From: Micrococcus sp. 2A
Lineage (GTDB): Bacteria > Actinomycetota > Actinomycetes > Actinomycetales > Micrococcaceae
Direction of reading: 5' to 3'
DNA: 64,000 nt
NCBI RefSeq assembly: GCF_039519235.1
Contig: NZ_CP154351.1
Location: 620,001 to 684,000, forward strand
Below the pieces are notes generated by a model. The model saw only the letters and a program-made list of their open reading frames with translations, ran no database searches and had not been told where the DNA came from. Both the position numbers and the translations under genes were made by a program. Each line of letters begins with the position of its first letter. The first letter of the stretch is position 1. Positions 9,460 to 17,819 of this stretch are shown piece after piece.

Positions 9460-10143
9460 TCAGCCCTCCGAGGGGGACAGCGCCCGGGTGAGCGCACGGG
9501 CGATCTCCTCGATGGCGGGGTCCATGACGTCGGCCATCTCGGCGTAGGCCGAGTCGGGGAGCCCGTACGGATCCCGGATGTCCAGTGCGCCGGCACCCGC
9601 GCGCACCCGTGCGCGCTCGCGCCCCGCGCGGGCCACCAGGTCTGGGAGCTCGATCCCCGCGATGTCCTCGCTCACCTCCGCGCCGGCCTGCGCCCTCTTC
9701 CGGATCGCGCGCAGGATCGCGGCGAACTCCAGCACGGTGAAGGTGCGGTGGGCGGCCCGGGGCGCGTCCTGCAGCACGGCGGGGCGGTGCCGCTGGGACG
9801 CCACGAGCACCAGGTCGGCGTGCTGCACCGCGGGCGCCACGAGCGGCGCGGGACGGTGCTCCGCCAAGCCGGGCACGCCCCGCTGCTCCGCGATCTCCAG
9901 GAGGGGCGGGGGCACCGTGAGGGCCCGGTCGGGAGCCGTGCCCAGACTGGCCACCTCGACCCGGCCGGGCACCCGCGCGTCGAGCTCGGCCTGGAGCGCG
10001 TGCGCCCCATAGGCCGAGCGGCAGATGTTCCCCGTGCACACGAGGAGCACGGCGCCCGGGGCCGCGCCCGCCGAATGCCGCGCGGAGCGGCGGGTGGCAG
10101 GAGCGGGCCCGGGCCGGGTGAGGCGGAAGGGGGGAAGGGGCAT
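9460..10143 (-). CDS. Low-molecular-weight protein-tyrosine phosphatase, copy 1
   Basis: This 227-residue protein contains the P-loop CTGNICRS (CX5R) with catalytic Cys and Arg, and near the C-terminus DIRDPYG, whose Asp-Pro is the general-acid loop of the LMW phosphatase family. Such enzymes typically dephosphorylate the tyrosine tails of BY-kinases in polysaccharide export systems. That is the likely role here, given the kinase at 5,016 and its paralogue. The proline-rich N-terminal stretch of about 30 residues is outside the family core. The ATG overlaps the DUF2505 stop (TGATG), so the two genes are co-transcribed. A second phosphatase of similar length lies at 20,795. Confidence 0.9.
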   Translation of the reverse strand: MPLPPFRLTRPGPAPATRRSARHSAGAAPGAVLLVCTGNICRSAYGAHALQAELDARVPGRVEVASLGTAPDRALTVPPPLLEIAEQRGVPGLAEHRPAPLVAPAVQHADLVLVASQRHRPAVLQDAPRAAHRTFTVLEFAAILRAIRKRAQAGAEVSEDIAGIELPDLVARAGRERARVRAGAGALDIRDPYGLPDSAYAEMADVMDPAIEEIARALTRALSPSEG

Positions 10144-10658
10144 CAGGCCTGGGAGGGCTGACCGCCGCGCTCGATCCACGCGGTGATCGCGCGGGCCTGG
10201 CGGTCCACCACCTTGCCGACCATGGGCTCGGCCTTGGCGGCCAGCTTGGAGCCCACCAGCGGGATCTTGCACACCAGGGTGCCGTCCACGGCGAACTGGC
10301 TGCCCTCGCCGGCGGCGGCCAGGCGCAGGGTGCCGTCCGCGGTCGCCTTGGCGGCGGGGACGGTGATGGTGGTGGTGCCGGTGCGGGAGCCGTCCGCGGC
10401 GGGGGCGCCCCAGCGCTCCACCTGCTCCACCTGCAGCGAGCCGCCGATGACCTTGCGGGCCATGTCCGGCAGGCGGTCCGCGGGCGCGGAGCGCACCGTG
10501 GTGACGGTCATCTCGCCCTCGGGGGACCCGGTCACGGAGAAGGAGACCAGCGCGCCGCCGAAGGACTCCACCACGGAGCGGTGGAAGTCCTCGGAGACGA
10601 GGGCCTCGGCCACGGCGGCCGGGGGGTGCGGAATGGACTGCTGAGCGGAAAAGGCCAC
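10143..10658 (-). CDS. DUF2505 family (START/SRPBCC-like) protein
   Basis: This 171-residue soluble protein has the features I associate with actinobacterial DUF2505 proteins: an N-terminal SIPHPPAAVAEALVSEDFH, a beta-rich middle with an exchangeable-surface look (FAVDGTLVCKIPLVGSKLAAKAEP), and a C-terminal helix. These proteins are thought to have a SRPBCC hydrophobic-ligand fold; no biochemical role is established. GGAG-type sequence precedes the ATG. It is the first gene of a two-gene unit with the phosphatase, and it shares a divergent promoter region with the MauE-like gene. Confidence 0.8.
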   Translation of the reverse strand: MAFSAQQSIPHPPAAVAEALVSEDFHRSVVESFGGALVSFSVTGSPEGEMTVTTVRSAPADRLPDMARKVIGGSLQVEQVERWGAPAADGSRTGTTTITVPAAKATADGTLRLAAAGEGSQFAVDGTLVCKIPLVGSKLAAKAEPMVGKVVDRQARAITAWIERGGQPSQA

Positions 10659-10709
10659 GGTCTCTCCTGTGGGTTCGGCCGCCGGGAGGGCGGCGTGCGT
10701 CGACGCCTC

Positions 10710-10721
10710 AGCCTATATGCT
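10710..10721. promoter_or_regulatory. Back-to-back -10 elements of divergent DUF2505 and MauE-like genes
   Basis: Minus-strand TAGGCT (10710-10715) abuts plus-strand TATGCT (10716-10721). They would drive the DUF2505-phosphatase unit leftward and the MauE-like/mfd unit rightward, with leaders of about 45 and 100 bases. Confidence 0.5.
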
Positions 10722-10827
10722 GGCAGTCGCGTTCCGGGCGGTGCGAGGCACGCTCATCGGCGCCTCCGGGGCCCGCGGACGCCCGTTCCGCACACGCTCT
10801 CCCCCTCCTCGAAGAAGGTGCGCCCGA

Positions 10828-11952
10828 ATGCCGGCACTGTGGGCCCTGGCCGTGATCATGCTCTGCAGCGGGGTGGCCACGCTGCGCTCCCGGGAGGACG
10901 TGGGGGAGACCTTCCGGCGCCTCAAGGTGCCGCGTCCCTTCGACGCCCCGGCGCTCGCCCGCGCCTTCCCGTACCTGGAGCTCCTCCTGGCCGTGGGGCT
11001 CGTGCAGCCCTTCACCGTGCTGCGCCCGTTCGTGGGCGTGGCCGCCGTCGCGCTGTTCGTGGTGTTCCTCCTCCTGGTGCTGCGCGCCAAGGGCGACGGC
11101 GTCTCGTGCGGCTGCTTCGGCGAGGCCTCGGCCGCGCCGATCTCCGGGACCACCGTGGCCCGCAACATCCTCTTCCTCGCGCTCGCCGTCATGGCCCTGG
11201 CAGAGGGCGTGCTCACCCTCGTGCGGCTCGGCGGCACCGTGAACTGGCTCCCGCTGGACGCCTTCGGCCCCGCCGCGTGGGCCTGGGCCCTCGTCGTGGT
11301 CCTACTGCTCGCCGCCGCCGCGCTCCTGGTGGGCCGGGAGTCCGTGCCCTCGGCCGATGACGGCGCGCACCCGGACAGTGTGCCCCCGGCCGGTGCCGGC
11401 CTCGACGGCGCCCACCCGGACGACGCCGACCTCGGCGGCGCCCACCCGGACGACGCCGACCCGGACGACGCCGACCCGGACGACGCCGACCTCGACGACC
11501 CGCCGCGCCTGCCCTTCGGCGACGCCGTCGTGATCCAGGACGGCCATTACGTGGGCCTGCACCAGATCGTCTCCCAGCACGCGGTGGTGGCGCTGCGCCT
11601 CTCCACGGGCTGCGGATCGTGCTCCTCCGTGATCGCCCGCCTGCCCGAGTTCCAGGGCGCCCTCGGCCCCGTGCAGCTGCGCGTGCTCATGCCCCAGCAC
11701 TCTCCCGAGGCCCTGACCCCCGCGAGCCTCGGCGCCATCCCCCCGGAGCTCGTCCTCGGGGACCCGGGCGGCATGGCCGCCTCCGCCGTCGGCCTGACCC
11801 GCTTCCCCATGGCCGTGCTGCTGGGCACGGACCGCCTCACCGCGGGCGGCCCCGTGGGCGGGGCGCAGGACGTGCTCGACTTCCTCGAGGAGATCCGGGA
11901 CATCATGACCACCGAGCTGCCCGCCGTCGACGCCGCCGAGGCCACCGCGTGA
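10828..11952 (+). CDS. MauE/DoxX-like membrane protein with C-terminal thioredoxin-like CxxC domain
   Basis: This 374-residue protein begins with four or five membrane segments carrying GDGVSCGCFGEAS. That resembles the cysteine motif of MauE-type proteins, which work with thioredoxin-like partners in disulfide chemistry at the membrane. An Asp/Pro/Ala-rich linker made of tandem repeats (about residues 191-221) leads to a soluble domain with STGCGSCSSVIARLPEF, a thioredoxin-like CxxC. I infer a self-contained membrane redox protein; the substrate is unknown. The ATG at 10828 follows GAAGAAGG. The stop overlaps the mfd GTG (GTGA), so mfd is translationally coupled to it. Confidence 0.75.
   Translation: MPALWALAVIMLCSGVATLRSREDVGETFRRLKVPRPFDAPALARAFPYLELLLAVGLVQPFTVLRPFVGVAAVALFVVFLLLVLRAKGDGVSCGCFGEASAAPISGTTVARNILFLALAVMALAEGVLTLVRLGGTVNWLPLDAFGPAAWAWALVVVLLLAAAALLVGRESVPSADDGAHPDSVPPAGAGLDGAHPDDADLGGAHPDDADPDDADPDDADLDDPPRLPFGDAVVIQDGHYVGLHQIVSQHAVVALRLSTGCGSCSSVIARLPEFQGALGPVQLRVLMPQHSPEALTPASLGAIPPELVLGDPGGMAASAVGLTRFPMAVLLGTDRLTAGGPVGGAQDVLDFLEEIRDIMTTELPAVDAAEATA
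11401..11490 (+). repeat. In-frame tandem repeats in the MauE-like gene linker
   Basis: Two 30-base units (11401-11430 and 11431-11460) are followed by two further copies of their 15-base end (CCGGACGACGCCGAC). They encode repeated PDDAD. All units are multiples of three, so copy-number changes would alter linker length without shifting the frame. Confidence 0.9.
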
Positions 11953-14900
11953 GCGCGGCCGCCCCCGTCCTCGCCGGACTCCTGCCGCTGCTGGGCGGCG
12001 AGCGAGCGTTCGAGGCCGCCGTCGCCTCCGCCGCCCGCCCCCTGGACGCGCGCGGCACGGAGCTGGAGATCGGCCTGCCCGACGGCGCCCGCGCCCCGCT
12101 CTTCGCCCTCCTCGCCGACGCGCTGGGCACGGCTCACGCCGCCGACGCGGCCGTGCTGGTGGTCACCGCCACCACGCGCGAGGCCGAGGACCTCATGGCC
12201 GACCTCGCCGCGTGGATGCCCGCGGGCTCCGCCGCCCTGTTCCCCTCGTGGGAGACCCTGCCGCACGAGCGGCTCTCCCCGCGCTCGGACACCGTGGGCG
12301 CCCGGCTGGCCGTCCTGCGCCGCCTGGCCCACCCGGAGGCGGAGGGGCAGCCGCCGCTGCGCGTCGTCGTCGCCCCCGTGCGCGCCGTGCTCCAGCCGCT
12401 CGTGGCCGGCCTCGGGGACCTGGCCCCCGTGAGCCTGCGCGTGGGGCAGGAGGCGGACTTCGAGGAGACCGTGGCCGCGCTCGCGGACGCCGCCTACGCC
12501 CGCGTGGACATGGTGTCCCGGCGCGGGGAGTTCGCGGTGCGCGGCGGGCTGATCGACGTGTTCCCGCCGACGGCGGACCACCCGCTGCGCGTGGAGTTCT
12601 TCGGGGACGAGGTGGAGCAGATGCGCTTCTTCTCCGTGGCCGACCAGCGCTCCCTCCAGGACACGTCCGGCGACGGCACCGGCCACCCCACCGAGCTGCA
12701 CGCCCCGCCGTGCCGCGAGCTGCTGATCACGGACCACGTGCGCGCCAAGGCCCGCGAGCTGCAGGTGCGCCTGCCGGGGGCGGCGGACATGCTCGAGCGG
12801 ATCGCCGAGGGCGTGGCCGTGGAGGGCATGGAGTCCCTCTCCCCGCTGCTGGCCGAGGCCATGACCTCCGTGCCGGCCCAGCTGCCGGAGGGCTCGCTCA
12901 CCGTGCTCGTGGAGCCCGAGCGCATCCGCGGACGTGCGGACGACCTGCTGGCCACCAATGAGGAGTTCCTCCACGCCGCGTGGGCCGGCGCCGCCCAGGG
13001 CGCGGCCGCTCCCGTGGACCTGGCCGAGCTCGACCAGTCCGCCGCCGGCGGCTTCCTCTCCGTGGCCGAGCTGCGCGAGGAGTCGCTGACCCGGCGCCAG
13101 GGGTTCTGGTCCACCACCGCCCTCTCCTCGGACGAGGAGCTCCTGCCGGACGCCGCCACCCTGCGCTCCTCACTCGGCGTGCCGAAGACCTTCGCGGGGG
13201 ACATGGCCGCCATGGTGGCCCACACGCGCACGCGCCTCGCCGAGGGCTGGCATGCCGTGCTGCTCACGGACGGCCCGGGCTCGGCCCGCCGAGTCGCCGA
13301 GCTGCACGCCGACGCCGGGCTCACCGCGTCGGTGGTGACCGGTCCCGTGCCCGCCGTGCCCGTGGCGGGCCAGGTCACGGTGGCCGCGGCCGCCGTCGGG
13401 ACGGGCTTCACGGTGCCCGAGGCCAAGCTGGCCCTGATCACCGAGCAGGACCTGTTCGGCCGCCACCGCACGCAGGGCACGCGCGCCGCGGGCGCGCCGC
13501 TGGCCCGCAAGCGGCGCAACGCCGTGGACCCGCTGACCCTGCAGCCCGGCGACCACGTGGTGCACTCCCAGCACGGGATCGCCCGCTTCGTGGAGCTGCA
13601 GCGCCGCAAGGTGACCGGCGGGCCGCGCACCGCGCCGGGGGCCGAGGAGTCCTACCGCGAGTACCTGGTGCTGGAGTACGCCTCCTCCAAGCGGGGTGCT
13701 CCGGGGGACCGGCTGTTCGTGCCCACGGACCAGCTGGACCTCATCACCGCCTACGTGGGCGGCGAGGCGCCGGCGCTGTCCAAGATGGGCGGCTCGGACT
13801 GGGCGCAGACGAAGTCCAAGGCCAAGCGGGCCACCAAGGAGATCGCGGGCGAGCTGATCCGCCTCTACTCGGCGCGCATGGCCTCACGCGGGCACGCCTT
13901 CGGCCCGGACACCCCGTGGCAGGGCGAGCTGGAGGAGGCGTTCCCGTTCATCGAGACGCCGGACCAGCTGACCACCATCGAGGAGGTCAAGAAGGACATG
14001 GAGGCCGAGGTGCCCATGGACCGCCTGGTCTCCGGCGACGTCGGCTTCGGCAAGACCGAGGTGGCCGTGCGCGCCGCGTTCAAGGCGGTGCAGGACGGCA
14101 AGCAGGTGGCCGTGCTGGTGCCCACCACGCTGCTGGCCCGCCAGCACCACGAGACGTTCACGGACCGCTTCGCCGGCTTCCCCGTGCAGGTGGCCGCGCT
14201 CTCCCGCTTCCAGACCGCCAAGGAGTCCAAGGAGGTGCTCGCCGGGCTGGCCTCCGGTGAGGTGGACGTGGTGATCGGCACGCACCGCCTGCTCTCGGAC
14301 CAGGTGCAGTTCAAGGACCTGGGCCTCGTGATCGTGGACGAGGAGCAGCGCTTCGGCGTGGAGCACAAGGAGGCGCTCAAGAAGATGCGCACCAATGTGG
14401 ACGTGCTCGCCATGTCCGCCACGCCCATCCCGCGCACCCTCGAGATGTCCCTGACGGGCATCCGCGAGACCTCCACGCTGGCCACCGCCCCGGAGGAGCG
14501 GCACCCCGTGCTCACCTCCGTGGGCCCGTACACGGACCAGCAGGTCACCGCGGCCATCCGCCGCGAGCTCATGCGCGAGGGCCAGGTGTTCTACGTGCAC
14601 AACCGCGTCACCACGATCGACAAGGTGGCCAAGCGGATCGCGGACCTCGTGCCGGAGGCGCGGATCGCCGTCGCCCACGGCAAGATGACCGAGTCCCGCC
14701 TCGAGCAGATCATGGTGGACTTCTGGGAGCGGAAGTTCGACGTGCTCGTCTCCACGACGATCATCGAGACCGGCCTGGACATCGCCAACGCCAACACCCT
14801 GATCGTGGAGGACGCGCACCGCTACGGCCTGAGCCAGCTGCACCAGCTGCGCGGCCGTGTGGGCCGCGGGCGCGAGCGCGCCTACGCCTACTTCCTCTAC

Positions 14901-15608
14901 GACCCGCAGAAGCCCCTCGGCGAGGTGGCCCTCGAGCGGCTCAAGGCCGTGGCCCTGCACAACGAGCTCGGCGCCGGCATGCAGCTGGCCATGAAGGACC
15001 TCGAGATCCGCGGCGCCGGCAACCTACTGGGGGGCGAGCAGTCCGGGCACATCGCCGGCGTGGGGTTCGACCTCTACCTGCGCATGGTGGGCGAGGCCGT
15101 GGCCGACTTCAAGGGCGAGGAGGACACCGCGCCCGCCGAGGTGAAGGTGGAGCTGCCCGTCAACGCGCACCTGCCGCACGACTACGTGCCGGGGGAGCGG
15201 CTGCGCCTCGAGATGTACCGGGCGCTGGCCAAGGCCAACGACGACGCCGCGATCGACGCCGTGGTGGAGGAGATGAAAGACCGCTACGGCGAGCCGCCGG
15301 AGCCCGCCCAGGCCCTCGTGGCGGTGGCGCGGTTCCGCAACCGGGCGCGCGCCGCCGGCGTCACCGAGGTGATGCTGCTGGGCCAGAACGTGAAGTTCGG
15401 CCCCGCCGCGGACCTGCCCGAGTCCCGCCGGCTGCGCCTGGCCCGCATGTACAAGGGCGCCCAGGTGAAGCCAGGGATCAACGCCGTGCTCATCCCACGG
15501 CCCAAGACCAAGCCGGTCATGGGCCAGGACCTCGTGGACGCCCCGCTCCTGGAGTGGGCGGACCAGGTGGTCAGCGCGGTGTTCGCGCCGGAGGGCGCCG
15601 CGGGCTGA
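11949..15608 (+). CDS. mfd: Transcription-repair coupling factor
   Basis: Mfd removes RNA polymerase stalled at DNA lesions and recruits UvrA. The 1219-residue protein has the full architecture. An N-terminal UvrB-homology region is followed by a CarD-like RNA-polymerase-interaction domain near residue 530 (LQPGDHVVHSQHGIARF). The RecG-like translocase comes next, with Walker A GDVGFGKTEVAVRAAF near residue 695, the DEEQ box in IVDEEQRFGVEHK, and motif SATPIPRTLEMS. A C-terminal TRCF domain completes it. The GTG start overlaps the preceding stop; the N-terminus SAAAPVLAGLLPLL is plausible for the family. No key motif is missing. Confidence 0.96.
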   Translation: MSAAAPVLAGLLPLLGGERAFEAAVASAARPLDARGTELEIGLPDGARAPLFALLADALGTAHAADAAVLVVTATTREAEDLMADLAAWMPAGSAALFPSWETLPHERLSPRSDTVGARLAVLRRLAHPEAEGQPPLRVVVAPVRAVLQPLVAGLGDLAPVSLRVGQEADFEETVAALADAAYARVDMVSRRGEFAVRGGLIDVFPPTADHPLRVEFFGDEVEQMRFFSVADQRSLQDTSGDGTGHPTELHAPPCRELLITDHVRAKARELQVRLPGAADMLERIAEGVAVEGMESLSPLLAEAMTSVPAQLPEGSLTVLVEPERIRGRADDLLATNEEFLHAAWAGAAQGAAAPVDLAELDQSAAGGFLSVAELREESLTRRQGFWSTTALSSDEELLPDAATLRSSLGVPKTFAGDMAAMVAHTRTRLAEGWHAVLLTDGPGSARRVAELHADAGLTASVVTGPVPAVPVAGQVTVAAAAVGTGFTVPEAKLALITEQDLFGRHRTQGTRAAGAPLARKRRNAVDPLTLQPGDHVVHSQHGIARFVELQRRKVTGGPRTAPGAEESYREYLVLEYASSKRGAPGDRLFVPTDQLDLITAYVGGEAPALSKMGGSDWAQTKSKAKRATKEIAGELIRLYSARMASRGHAFGPDTPWQGELEEAFPFIETPDQLTTIEEVKKDMEAEVPMDRLVSGDVGFGKTEVAVRAAFKAVQDGKQVAVLVPTTLLARQHHETFTDRFAGFPVQVAALSRFQTAKESKEVLAGLASGEVDVVIGTHRLLSDQVQFKDLGLVIVDEEQRFGVEHKEALKKMRTNVDVLAMSATPIPRTLEMSLTGIRETSTLATAPEERHPVLTSVGPYTDQQVTAAIRRELMREGQVFYVHNRVTTIDKVAKRIADLVPEARIAVAHGKMTESRLEQIMVDFWERKFDVLVSTTIIETGLDIANANTLIVEDAHRYGLSQLHQLRGRVGRGRERAYAYFLYDPQKPLGEVALERLKAVALHNELGAGMQLAMKDLEIRGAGNLLGGEQSGHIAGVGFDLYLRMVGEAVADFKGEEDTAPAEVKVELPVNAHLPHDYVPGERLRLEMYRALAKANDDAAIDAVVEEMKDRYGEPPEPAQALVAVARFRNRARAAGVTEVMLLGQNVKFGPAADLPESRRLRLARMYKGAQVKPGINAVLIPRPKTKPVMGQDLVDAPLLEWADQVVSAVFAPEGAAG

Positions 15609-15648
15609 GGCGCGGCCGGACGGGGCGGCTGCGGGCTCAGCCCCGGGC

Positions 15649-16008
15649 TCAGGCCCGGGCGACCACGCCGTGCTGCTCGAGCAGGGCGAGGAAGGCGGAG
15701 ACGTCCGCGGCGATCGACTCGGGGGCCATGCCGGCGGCGCGGGCGACCTCGGCCACGAGGTCCTCCTCCGTCCACGGGGTGAGCGGGGGAGCGGCGATGT
15801 CCTCCGCCGGGGTGCGGCCCTCGACGAGGACCTCCCACACGAGCGAACCCGTGGCGCTGAGGCGCAGCGGGATGCCCGCGGCCATGCCCATCACGACGGC
15901 GTCGTCGTCCGCCGTGCGCGTCCACGCGGTGTCTGGGTCCACGCGCCACGTGGCGGGGGCGGCGGCGGCGGTCGCGGTGTTAGCGGGTCGGAGCTGCTCA
16001 GCGGCCAC
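15649..16008 (-). CDS. PqqD-like peptide-recognition protein
   Basis: This small protein of 119 residues resembles the PqqD family: GIPLRLSATGSLVWEVLVEGRTPAEDIA, cited in part as LSATGSLVWEVL and EGRTPAEDI, is the winged-helix core seen in PqqD and in RiPP recognition elements. A C-terminal helix with DVSAFLALLEQHGVV follows. PqqD proteins bind leader peptides for modifying enzymes, but solitary homologues also occur in surface-polysaccharide clusters. No radical-SAM enzyme, cyclase or obvious precursor peptide is adjacent. The ATG lies inside the upstream nucleotidyltransferase gene, an 11-base overlap, so the pair is one operon. Its partner is unknown. Confidence 0.75.
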   Translation of the reverse strand: MAAEQLRPANTATAAAAPATWRVDPDTAWTRTADDDAVVMGMAAGIPLRLSATGSLVWEVLVEGRTPAEDIAAPPLTPWTEEDLVAEVARAAGMAPESIAADVSAFLALLEQHGVVARA

Positions 16009-16885
16009 GGGACACGGCCTTCTCTCGGATCCATCCGGCCAGGGCGCCAGCGCGGTGGGCCTGCTCGCGGAGGATGTCCGCGCGCGTCGGCGGGCGACCG
16101 AGCCGCATCTGGAGGTGGGGCCGGTTCACGGGGAGGGTGTGCAGCACGAGCGCGGCCCGCTCGCGGGTGGACTCGGCCGCGCGCCAGCGCGTGGTGAACA
16201 GCTGCATGCCGCTCTCCTGGGAACGGAGCGCGGTGAAGAGGGTGAGGTCGTGCTCGTCCATGCCGGCGGCGTCCTCGTCCGTGGCCACGTGCCACGCGGC
16301 CGTCGCACCGAGGACCTCGGCCTGCTCGCGCACCTCCGTCCATTCGGGATCACTGAGGGTCTCGCGGAGGTGGGCGACGTCGGCGGCGCCGCGGTAGGGG
16401 TCCCGCGCACCGTGCACCAGCACGATGAGGCGCTGGTGGCGCAGGCTCGGGACGGGCACGGCCCTGCCGGCGATGACGCGCGTGCGGTGTTCGGCCCAGA
16501 GCTGTTCGAACGTCCGCTCGTCCGAGGATCCCAGCCCGGGGAAGAGCCGGTGGACGTCCACGTAGCCGAGGTGGTCGTGCCACAGGGTGGCGGCGTGCTC
16601 GAAGATCGAGCCCTCCGAGAACGCGGCGACCGTGTTCCAGCCCTGGTCCGTCAGCAGGTCCAGGACGTGCTCCGCCTCCGACGGGTGGACCAGGAGGTCC
16701 ACGTCCGAGCTGGAGCGAGCCTCGCGGTAGACGCCGGGATCCATGGCGTAGCCCTTCACGTGAAGCCCGCGGACCCCGTTCTCCTCGAGGATGTGCGCGA
16801 TGCGCGCGTGCGCCAGGTGGACGCGCGCGCGAAGCTCGAGGGGCGGCACGGCATCGACCTGGGAGGAAGGGGAGACGCCGGTCAT
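15998..16885 (-). CDS. Nucleotidyltransferase-fold protein (NTP_transf_5-like)
   Basis: This 295-residue protein has an N-terminal region VRGLHVKGYAMDP followed by SSSDVDLLVHPSEAEHVLDLL. The S-x-D-x-D arrangement is that of nucleotidyltransferase-fold proteins of the uncharacterised NTP_transf_5 group. A conserved-looking DVHRLFPG follows, then a helical C-terminal half. Members often sit beside PqqD-like genes in polysaccharide or RiPP-like neighbourhoods, as here, but no reaction is established to my knowledge. A TAGTCT element seven bases before the ATG suggests a leaderless transcript that also carries the PqqD-like gene. Confidence 0.75.
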   Translation of the reverse strand: MTGVSPSSQVDAVPPLELRARVHLAHARIAHILEENGVRGLHVKGYAMDPGVYREARSSSDVDLLVHPSEAEHVLDLLTDQGWNTVAAFSEGSIFEHAATLWHDHLGYVDVHRLFPGLGSSDERTFEQLWAEHRTRVIAGRAVPVPSLRHQRLIVLVHGARDPYRGAADVAHLRETLSDPEWTEVREQAEVLGATAAWHVATDEDAAGMDEHDLTLFTALRSQESGMQLFTTRWRAAESTRERAALVLHTLPVNRPHLQMRLGRPPTRADILREQAHRAGALAGWIREKAVSRGR

Positions 16886-16892
16886 AGATCTC

Positions 16893-16898
16893 AGACTA
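16893..16898 (-). promoter_or_regulatory. -10 hexamer TAGTCT, leaderless arrangement, nucleotidyltransferase-PqqD operon
   Basis: Minus-strand TAGTCT ends seven bases before the ATG at 16885, so transcription should begin at or next to the start codon. Confidence 0.6.
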
Positions 16899-16989
16899 GT
16901 GGAGCGAGTGGGGAGCGGTGGTGCCCGAATGTTGCCAAGTCGTTACCGTGTTTTCCACCGGGTCGCTAGTGGCATCCGTGGTATCCGTC

Positions 16990-16995
16990 TAGACT
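16990..16995 (+). promoter_or_regulatory. -10 hexamer TAGACT for the exported cysteine-rich protein gene
   Basis: TAGACT lies 118 bases before the ATG at 17114. The long leader contains GAGCTCCACA twice, near 17004 and just before the start codon. Confidence 0.5.
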
Positions 16996-17113
16996 CCTGA
17001 ATGGAGCTCCACAGCTGAAACACATGTATCGGCGGTGCAGGGCTCTCTACGGCTGGACCTCCTCGACGGCGTTCCGGCCCTCTAGACCTCGACCCGACCT
17101 GAGTGAGCTCCAC

Positions 17114-17668
17114 ATGAACACCCCCTCTTCCATCTCCCGCCGCAAGGTGACCACTGGCATCGCCTGGTCCGTCCCCGCCGTGGCCGCGGTTGCCGCGGCC
17201 CCCTTCGCTGCCGCGTCGCCGGTCATCTGCCCCGAGGTCTCGGGTGTCGGCGGCGCCATCAAGTTCCCGGGCAACAGCAAGATCAAAGGCATCAAGCAGG
17301 CCTACGGCTTCGACGTCACCCTCACCAACGACACCTCCGAGACCATCGTGATCTCCGGCGGTTCCGCCTACATCGAGTTCACGAAGTTCGGCAACAAGTC
17401 CGGTGCCCCCCTGCTCTACACCGCCGATCCGTGCAAGGGTGGCGTGCCGATCGAGTCCGGCAGCGACTTGCTGACGCTCGAGCCCGGTGAGAAGCTTCCG
17501 TTGTTCTTCGTCGTGAACGACACCGGCAACTCCGCGAACGACTCCGGTTGCATCTACGCCACCTTCAACGTCTCTCTCGTCGGTGGCCAGCCGGTCGACA
17601 CCGATCACTGCGAGGTCATCGTCGTTCCCAAGGTGTGCTTCAACGACACCCCGCCGCAGGGCTGCTGA
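17114..17668 (+). CDS. Exported cysteine-rich protein with Tat-like leader, function unknown
   Basis: This 184-residue protein begins with SRRKVTTGIAWSVPAVAAV: twin arginines, a hydrophobic stretch and a likely cleavage near AAAS, which together suggest Tat export. The mature part is rich in Thr, Ser, Asn and Gly, has alternating beta-type hydrophobics, and contains six cysteines (ICPE, DPCK, SGCI, DHCE, KVCF, QGC at the end), enough for three disulfides. A domain resembling cell-surface beta-sandwich proteins is plausible, but I recognise no family. The leader closely matches that of the gene at 47,970. It is divergent from the nucleotidyltransferase-PqqD pair and ends in a strong terminator. 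Confidence 0.78.
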   Translation: MNTPSSISRRKVTTGIAWSVPAVAAVAAAPFAAASPVICPEVSGVGGAIKFPGNSKIKGIKQAYGFDVTLTNDTSETIVISGGSAYIEFTKFGNKSGAPLLYTADPCKGGVPIESGSDLLTLEPGEKLPLFFVVNDTGNSANDSGCIYATFNVSLVGGQPVDTDHCEVIVVPKVCFNDTPPQGC

Positions 17669-17685
17669 TTCCAGCACTCTCGATG

Positions 17686-17713
17686 GAGGGCCCCGCCACC
17701 CGGCGGGGCCCTC
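17686..17713 (+). terminator. Perfect 12-bp G/C-rich terminator hairpin
   Basis: GAGGGCCCCGCC pairs exactly with GGCGGGGCCCTC across a four-base loop, 18 bases after the exported protein's stop. Confidence 0.85.
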
Positions 17714-17767
17714 TCGCGTCGCCCCACGGATGGGCAGTGCGCGCTGGACTGGGGCGCAGACGGCGGG

Positions 17768-17794
17768 GCCGGTTCCCCTCGATGGGGAACCGGC
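17768..17794 (-). terminator. Perfect 11-bp hairpin downstream of BY-kinase copy 2
   Basis: GCCGGTTCCCC pairs with GGGGAACCGGC around TCGAT. It lies 26 bases beyond the end of the leftward kinase gene, so it likely terminates that transcript. Confidence 0.8.
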
Positions 17795-17819
17795 GCCACC
17801 CACAAGGCCCAGGTCCAAG

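Noticed and set aside
15649..17668. Lasso-peptide cluster
   Set aside because: A PqqD-like protein is present, but there is no asparagine-synthetase-like cyclase, transglutaminase-like protease or ABC transporter.
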